Shown: positions 33,927-41,700 of the stretch, piece by piece
Layout of the letters: the number at the start of each line of letters is the position of its first letter
How positions within the stretch are numbered: position 1 is the stretch's first letter
Made by a program: the position numbers and the translations under genes
Notes under the pieces: model-generated
Told to the model about the DNA's origin: nothing
Seen by the model: only the letters and a program-made list of their open reading frames with translations
The model's database searches: none
Assembly (NCBI RefSeq): GCF_963678635.1
Contig: NC_087067.1
Span: 24,373,547 to 24,437,546 of the forward strand
Reading direction: 5' to 3'
Length of the DNA stretch: 64,000 nt
Origin: Symsagittifera roscoffensis
Lineage: Eukaryota; Xenacoelomorpha; Acoela; Convolutidae

Positions 33927-35381
33927 CCAGAGAGTAGTAAACAAACACACCATCATTGCTTCCCACAGTGCTTCCTGCTCATCTGATCCTCTGGAGATGT
34001 CATTCGTCCCAACTAAGATCATCACATTGGGTATCTTCCCTGGATTCATCAGCTCCACCATGCGATATAATTGGGCAATCGTCGCGCCTCCAAAGGCCAT
34101 CACCGTGGTGACCCACGAGGTCCTCAAATTCGACAGCACTCTGACTAAGCTGTCTCCCAATATCAGGTGAGATGTCCCGAGTGGTGGTTGCTGCAGGTTC
34201 ACAGCCGGGCTCCAGGTAGCTCGATTGAAGCAGGCTCTCGGATCTGTCTCCGGAACTCCCGTGAAATTATACTTTAATTGATTATTCTTCTGCACGTCCA
34301 TTACTCGAGACACTTTCTTCGCTGGCATCTTCCTTACTTTTCTCTCTGTGATCTTCGAACTCCCCCTGAGTGGCGTCACGTCACTTATCCCTTGTCTGAT
34401 TATTGTCTGGGAGAGTTGTACTCTGCCCGTATCGTCAATCGTTCCATAGGGTGCAGTCACCCCGGAACCTGGTGCATTCTTGTTAGCGACCAATCGTCCA
34501 GCGGTCTCTATCAGTTTTCTCACTGTCTGTTCTACGACGGGATCACCCAAGGTGTCACTAGGATCCGGGATTGTTACTCGGTTCGTCTCTGCTGGAAGCC
34601 GTGTCTCCGTTGTTTGACTCATTTCTCGAGGTGTCAAGAGCTCCATCGGGGACTGCCCACGAGGAATATCCCTTGCAGGTATCACTTTCTCAATGGACGT
34701 CGTCAACGCCACCTGCTCCGATCGCTCTTTGTATTCCTGCCTTAAGCGTTCGATCTCTTGACCCTGCTTTTTGTTGCAGTCTTCAAACAACTTTCTCCAC
34801 ATGTCCCGGTCTTCCTCCATCGCCAGCATGGTCTTCGTCATATCGTTTAACTCCTTCTTCGTACTTCTCAACTGATCGTTCATCTCGTCCAGATCTTGTA
34901 TGGTTTGGTTCGTCTGAACCTTTTGTGTTACTTTCGCCCCTTTTGGTGGCACAGCTGCTCTCAGTGGTGAACCAGACGAGGTCGCCTCGCTGTTCATCTC
35001 CCGATGCATTCTCGTCAGCCCAGGTTTGGGCTTGGAGGGCATTGGCATCTCACCTGGTTGGTAAGTCCTAGAACTTCCCAACCCAGGCTCATTCGCCAAG
35101 TCACTCCCTGAGAGAGCCCCGTTTCTCCACCTCATCACTCTCATGTTCGGGCGGTCTAGTACTCCTCTTTCTCCATATGCTGCCATCAACAGGACTTCCG
35201 TGGGGCGGTCCCCACGGTTGTCGTGCCCCAAGATGTTAATCAGGGCGGTCAGCAACATGACCACCTCTGGGTCCTCCAGAGCGAAGTCTCGTTCGATCAG
35301 CCGACGATAGATCGCATCTACCATCGGTCCTACATATGCCTCTGCCAGGTCCATCAATTCATCCAGGTTGAAATTGTCCAT
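33924..35381 (-). CDS. ORF C: 485-residue protein with coiled coil and N-terminal half of SGNH hydrolase
   Basis: Residues about 165-225 are a charged coiled coil (LDEMNDQLRSTKKELND onward), followed by a Pro/Thr/Arg-rich linker. From about 402 the sequence enters an SGNH/GDSL hydrolase: LILGDSLVR with Ser about 411, FGGATI (block II) and LVGTNDIS (block III, about 458-461). The domain is cut at LFTTLW by UAG (33926-33924). The next codons are in the same frame, read KFSCAVLTVCTVP, and join ORF D, which supplies the Asp/His block. SGNH domains act as esterases or lipases and also occur in ORF1 proteins of some non-LTR elements. Expression would need a subgenomic or spliced RNA, since it lies 0.4 kb downstream of pol in another frame. 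Confidence 0.85.
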   Translation of the reverse strand: MDNFNLDELMDLAEAYVGPMVDAIYRRLIERDFALEDPEVVMLLTALINILGHDNRGDRPTEVLLMAAYGERGVLDRPNMRVMRWRNGALSGSDLANEPGLGSSRTYQPGEMPMPSKPKPGLTRMHREMNSEATSSGSPLRAAVPPKGAKVTQKVQTNQTIQDLDEMNDQLRSTKKELNDMTKTMLAMEEDRDMWRKLFEDCNKKQGQEIERLRQEYKERSEQVALTTSIEKVIPARDIPRGQSPMELLTPREMSQTTETRLPAETNRVTIPDPSDTLGDPVVEQTVRKLIETAGRLVANKNAPGSGVTAPYGTIDDTGRVQLSQTIIRQGISDVTPLRGSSKITERKVRKMPAKKVSRVMDVQKNNQLKYNFTGVPETDPRACFNRATWSPAVNLQQPPLGTSHLILGDSLVRVLSNLRTSWVTTVMAFGGATIAQLYRMVELMNPGKIPNVMILVGTNDISRGSDEQEALWEAMMVCLFTTLW

Positions 35382-35787
35382 ACTGTTCTTTCCAAGTTTG
35401 ATTTGATTTCGATTTCAAGTTTTGACTCAAGTGAGCAATTAAATGATCAATCAGGATCTAGAAAAGAAATCACGAATGTCACACTTGTCAATTTCACCTT
35501 AACATACATCGTTAAAATTTGCTTAAAGACAGTTCAGATAAAAAGATATTTATCCTAAAATTTATTAAAATCAATTGGTCTCTAAAATTTTGGAATTCGA
35601 CCTAAGATTGGACAGTCCAAACTTTGGATCTATTCCCAAGATCGTCTTTTAGTTTTTCATGGTCACTAACCCCTACTTGCCCATGATCTTAATAACCTAA
35701 CACATAACATTACATAACGTAACATAACACACATATCACATATTACATGCAGCTTGGTCTTTGGCCTAACACCCTCTCGCACATCAC
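35382..35787 (-). other. Spacer between ORF B and ORF C
   Basis: About 0.4 kb without a coding frame, much richer in A+T than the flanking ORFs, with a TAACATAACATTACATAACG-like run near 35700-35730. It may hold a subgenomic promoter or splice acceptor; AGAACAG directly precedes the ORF C AUG, but no strong pyrimidine tract is present. Confidence 0.5.
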
Positions 35788-38700
35788 TCAGCCTATACTT
35801 AAGTAATATTTCTTATGTAGATACACTTGTATGCTCGTATCAGAGAATATCACGTGTACAAGCGCGTACAATTCCCGAGGATGCAGTCTTCCTCTATTTG
35901 GATCGTACACTGGAAGCGAAAGCTCCTTCACGTCCATTTCCACAAGGAAGTCCCTCAGCCTCGTCAAAGACAAGACTAGGTTTTCTGGGTCCACGTGCTG
36001 CTTCTCTGTCGCCCTCGTTACCAAGAAGCATAAGTACTTTCCCGGTATCTGCGACACCGCCGGGGGTAAGGCTGCTACGCCCCTTATCCCTGGTCTTTGC
36101 TTCCGAAGGAATTCCACGTTTTTATATTCCCTCTTAAAATCTGCCGCTAGCGCCGTCCTAAAACTCATGTCTGCGGTGATAGCTACCGCACATGTTCTGT
36201 TTGTGAGTATGAAATCACTGTCTGTTAGTATTATGTTACTAGAATATTCATTTGGTAAATTAAAATATGACTCAACTACCCTGCCTATGTCAGGTTTCTT
36301 AGGTTCTTCACCTGTTTCTGCTTCTAAGTTTCCTGTTTCTCTTGCTATTCTCAATTTTTTTATTATCAAGTTTTCAGTGTGGGTAAGTCCTACCCCCACT
36401 CCCCGGACAAAAATATCCATCGGCGTCCCCGTCGATCGCATACCGGGTATTAAGTCAAGATTAGAAGCTGGAATGAGAAGTTGTCCTTCCTGGGCAGCCC
36501 AGGAAGGATCATCTCGTTCGGTCTTAATGTATTTCGCGCTTTCGCGATCTACGTCTTGAATCGTAACGCTGGTCTTTTCAGGGTCTGATGTCATTTCATT
36601 CAGCCACTCTAAGACACGCAGGTTCGTCAGGTCTTGTTCATTTGACTGCTGTTGCTCATCGTCGAACTCCACCTCGGGTTTCGACCAGTCGTCAACCCAC
36701 TCATCGTTGTGATCATCGACTATGTCAATGTCCTGTGACACTGTTATTTCCTCTAAACCCACTACTTCCTCCACTATTTTCTTTAGATCTATCCTATCCA
36801 CTACAAAGTCGTCACCGTAAGGATTGTATTTCTTTCTTAGTCTCGTCCCGTCTTTCTGACGAGTCTGCATCGTGAACGGAAGATCTGGTTCCATGTTCTT
36901 GGGAACCTCTGTCTGTTCGGAATCCTGCCAATCTTCCTCTGCGTAGGGCAAGGTTTCATCGTCCGCTTCGATCTGTTCGTTTGGATCCAGGTCCAATGGT
37001 GTATCCGTACCTTCCTCTACGACTTCGTTTCCATCGTTCTTCTCCCTGGTGCCTTTTTCATTGACCTCACAAGCAGGATCCATCATTAGATAATCCCCTT
37101 CTTCCATGTCTGCAGGTATACACCAGTCTTCTGTCGATGGATTGTGTGGCTTGATGTTCTCGTAGTGGGCGGCTCGGCCAGTACTCAGTCTATAAAAGCG
37201 TCCCTCTTGGTGCACCTCTGTAATCATGAAGGGTCCCCTCCACTTCTTCAGAAGCTTTTTTGTCCCTTTCGGTGGTATAACGTTCTGAAATACCCATACG
37301 TAGTCTCCCACCGAGTAAGCCTTTGCACCAGCTGCTTTCTTGTCGAATCTTTTCCTCTGCCTTGCCTGTGCCTGCTGAGTGTTTCGTCTACACAAGTCGT
37401 TCAACTCCTGTTGGCGTCTGATCACATCCCTCACGTAGACCTGTGGGGATGTTTTCTTTCCCTCATACTCTGGGTAGAAGAATGTCAAAGGTAAAGACTT
37501 CTCGTGTCCCGTCAGCATCATGTGTGGACTGACTCCAGTGGTGGAGTGTTGCGTGCTATTATAAGCTCCCATCACCTGTGGAAGGTATCTGTCCCAATCG
37601 GTCATGTACCTGGAACAATATACCCTCAGCATCGACACTAACGTCCTATTCTGTCTTTCTACTAAGCCATTCGTCTGAGGGTGGTATGTCGTGGAGTGAG
37701 CCTGAGCGACTTGTGACCGTCTCATAAGCTCTTTCGTAAGCTCGCCTACGAAAGCCGTTCCATTGTCCGATTGAAACGTCATTGGACATCCGTGTCTTGC
37801 TATCCACGTATTGATCAGGTGGTCGCATGTCTCTTCCGCCGAGGCAGTTATGCAGGGCACGGCCTCTGCATACTTCGTGAAGTGATCTATCATGACCAAG
37901 ACTTGGTTGTAACCGCTGTCTGTCATGCATATCTTCTGGTGATCTATCTGCACCACCTCGTTGAATTCAGACGACTCAATTGATTGTAAAGGAAATCGCA
38001 ACTTCCTAGGATCCTTGACCTGTTGGCATGACAGACATGCTGTCACCCATTTCTCGCATGCCTTTTTCATCCCAGGCCACTCAAAGCGCTTCAGGATCCT
38101 CTGATACACTTTGTCGATCCCTTGATGGCCCATCTGATCATGCGACCTGAATAATAGTTCTGTCTGATAGAGTTGCGGCAACACTATCGCGTTATATTTG
38201 TATAAGACCTTGTCTTCTTCTCTTCTCCTGCAAGCCACGGTCCCGTCCTTGTTCAGATATAATCTCCCCTCCTTCTGCATGAAGTATTGTCTCAGGATCC
38301 TATAGCTGTCTTCTTCCAGGTCACCTTTGTCAGGTGCACCGTTTTCTATCCACCTTTTTAAGTTGCTTGTCATGCGATCATTTCTCTGCGCCCTTAGAAG
38401 GTCCGAGAGTCTGTATCTCGCCTTCAAGTACGTCTTCATGACTCTCATCTGACTGTTCAGCTCGTTGGGCTGATGTGTGTCCTCTTCCATCTTAACGCAC
38501 CAAATCTTCGCCAACGGTTGTGTTTCTTGTTGAAACGGCTGAAGATCAGTCCTGACTACCTCTTTCTGCGGCAACAGGCTTATCGAACGTTTCGATACCG
38601 CTATCGTTTCTAAGTCATCCGCTGCGTTGTCAAAGACTCTTTCGCTTGGTATTAGGTAGCGATCACTGTCAGGATCCTGGTACACCTCTCTGTCCAGGTT

Positions 38701-41700
38701 TCTCGCCCGAGTTTCCACTAGTAGCGTGTGTATCGCCAGTTCTGACAGTTCTGATCCCGAGGTCGAATCCCTGTCTGAATAGGTGTTCATTCTCGAGCTT
38801 TCTGACTTATCATCCGTCGAAGGTGTTGTGCTGGAGACTGCACGCTCCTCCAGATCATGTCCGTATTTCCTTCGCATCCATCTGAACTCCCCGGACAAAA
38901 CTTTGTTCTCTAGGTCCTGTTTCTCATCAGGAATTTTCTCGTCTATCTCGGACTCCCCGGACAAATTCACTTGTCCCGGGTGTTGATCTTGTGATTGCTG
39001 GTTTTTCTCCTCATCCTTCTCCCCGGACAAATAGTCTTGCAGCAGATTTTGTTCTACCTCTTCACCCTCTTTTTCCCGGTCTACAAAGGTGACGGTTTTC
39101 TTTCGCTTGCTGCTCCCCTGTTCTTTCCGTCCGTAAGAAGTACTGGTTAAAATCTCTTGGGGTATTGAGGATACTAGTTGCTGAACTATTGTCCTACAAT
39201 CCCTCTTGTTCTCTTCGTGCTGTTGTCTGGACGGCATGATCTTCACTTTCTTACTGACCGTTAGCGATGCCACTGCTGCTGTCCACTCGGGGTCATCTCT
39301 GGTCACTTCTCTTTCTAACAATCCACCCAGTATCCGCATCACTTGTGGTTTGACTTGCACAGTTTTATCCAATAATGAGAGGCTGTTTATATTCATGCGA
39401 GAGAGTTCTTGCTGGACCAGGTTCGAGCGCAGCAACAAATCTAAGGGGACTGGATCCTCCTTGGACAGGATCTTTATCTCAGCTGCTTTCTCTACAGGTA
39501 ACTCAGGATGCCCTGGAATTGGATGTCCAGACTTATCCAACCATCTCGTTAAGGGAAGCGCTTCATAAGTTTCTTTGTCCAGAAACGAGAATCCCTCCTT
39601 TACTTCCGCCTGATTGGCCTGCTTCTGCTCCAATCTTTCATAGAACTCAGTTTTCTTGCTGAGACTGTCAGCATTCTGATGTTTATCACGCATCCTATGT
39701 TCGATTATCATATGGTAGCCATCCAATCTTACTATCCATCTACCAATATAACTCTGATCCATCGAGTAGGTCTTCAACCAGGATAACGCTCTGTTGTCCA
39801 CGCGTAACTTGAAGGGAGCGCTCCCCAAGTATGCACGGTACTTTTCCACAAAGGTGACTACTGCAAACATTTCTGCTTTCGGTGCGCCATATTTCATCTC
39901 TGTGTCACTCAAGACCTTGCTGCCGTATGCAATGGGACGGAGAACCGTTCTTCCGTTCCATTCTTGCTCTTGATGCAAGATTCCTGAGATGGCCACCACC
40001 GATGCGTCTGTGTCGAGAACATACATGCCCTTTTCTGTAGGCATGCCCAGCACTGGCGCTTCGCACAGTTCCCGCTTTATGTTCTCGAAAGCAACTTGTG
40101 CCTCATCGTTCCATTCGAACTTCTTCCCTTTGTTGCGCATCAGCTTCTGCATCGGATACACCTTGTCCGCATATCCTTTAATGAATTCACGGTAGTAATT
40201 GGCAAACCCTAGGAAGCTCATGAGCTGTGTGTCCGTTCTAGGAGCTTTCCATGTCAGCACAGCCTCTACTGCTTCTGGATCTGGCCTCACACCATGCCGG
40301 TCCACCATTCTTCCCAGGTACTTGATCGAATCCCTAAGGATATCACATTTCGATGGTTTGCATTTCAAGCCTGCTCTTTTCATACATCCGAAGACCTCAT
40401 CGAGTCGATCAATGTGATCCTCCAGGGTTGGTGTCGCTATGACTACGTCATCCACGTAGCACATCAAGAGATTCCCGTACTTTTTGGTCACTCCTGTCAA
40501 AGCCTGAGCCATCAGCCTTTGAAAGGTTGCTGTTGCATTGCACAAGCCGAAGGGCATCCTCTTCCACTGGTACAACCCCAATTCGCACGCGAAACCGGTT
40601 TTTTCCCTATCCTTTTTCCGCAAAGGAACCTGCCAGAAGGCAGAACCTAAGTCCAATGTGGTGAAGAACTTTGCATCACCAAGTTTGGATAGGCTCTCGT
40701 CTATTCGCGGTATCGGGTACGCATCTTTAATCGTTACCGCGTTCAAGTAACGAAAGTCGCAACAAAATCTAAGCTGCCCCCCTTTCTTTTTCGCCATTAC
40801 TACTCCGCAAGCCCATGGTGATTTCGAGGGTTCTATCATGTCGTATTCAAGCAACATTTCTATTTCCGCTCGGCACGCTTCCGATTTATGTGGCGTCATT
40901 CGCCTTGCGCCTTCCCTATGGGGAACGGCGCCCTCTTCTAGTTCGATTTCGTGTTCGACGAAATTACAGCAACCGATGTCCGCCTTATGTTTTGAAAATA
41001 CTTCGGCGTTCCGATCTAGGAGGTCCCGCAATTTTTCAAAATCTCCCTCACCTATTTTTCCTTTTAAATGTTCTATTTCTGGCAAAACCGGTTTGTCAGA
41101 ATCTAGTTCATATGACGAGGGGCGTTCCGGAAAATTCGAGCAGCTTGATAAGCCGTCGTCCGTTTCGGATTTCATTGAAAACAATTTACGAATAGATTTT
41201 AATTCATTAATTCTCTTTAAGATTTTATCTTTATTTGCATGATAAGGACAGTCTTTCACACTATATTTCTTCAAGTTTTGTGTCTCTTCATAGTCGGTCC
41301 TCATCGGCAATGCGTAACCAAGCTTCTTTCCACGCTGGATTGAAACCGTGGTGTCCAGTGTGTTCAACAACACACTGACACACAGTCCGTTTCGCGTTAC
41401 CGAGAAGCTCCGGCCTAAAATCACCGAACTCTGACTATTTGGATTCGGTACTAAGTAAACCTGTTTGCTATCACTTAACGAATTTAAATTTCTCATTCTA
41501 AAAATTGCTACTACAGCTTGTCCTGGTTGTAACTTTACTTTTCTATCCAAAAAAACTGGTACCTTATTTTCATCTGTTATTATCCTATTAATTGGTCTCT
41601 TAACATACTTTCGGTCCGGGTTTCTAATCCGTATTAGACCGTTGTTCAAGTCAATCATCACGTCAAAGTTCCTGACAAAATCTCTGCCCAAGATGAATTG

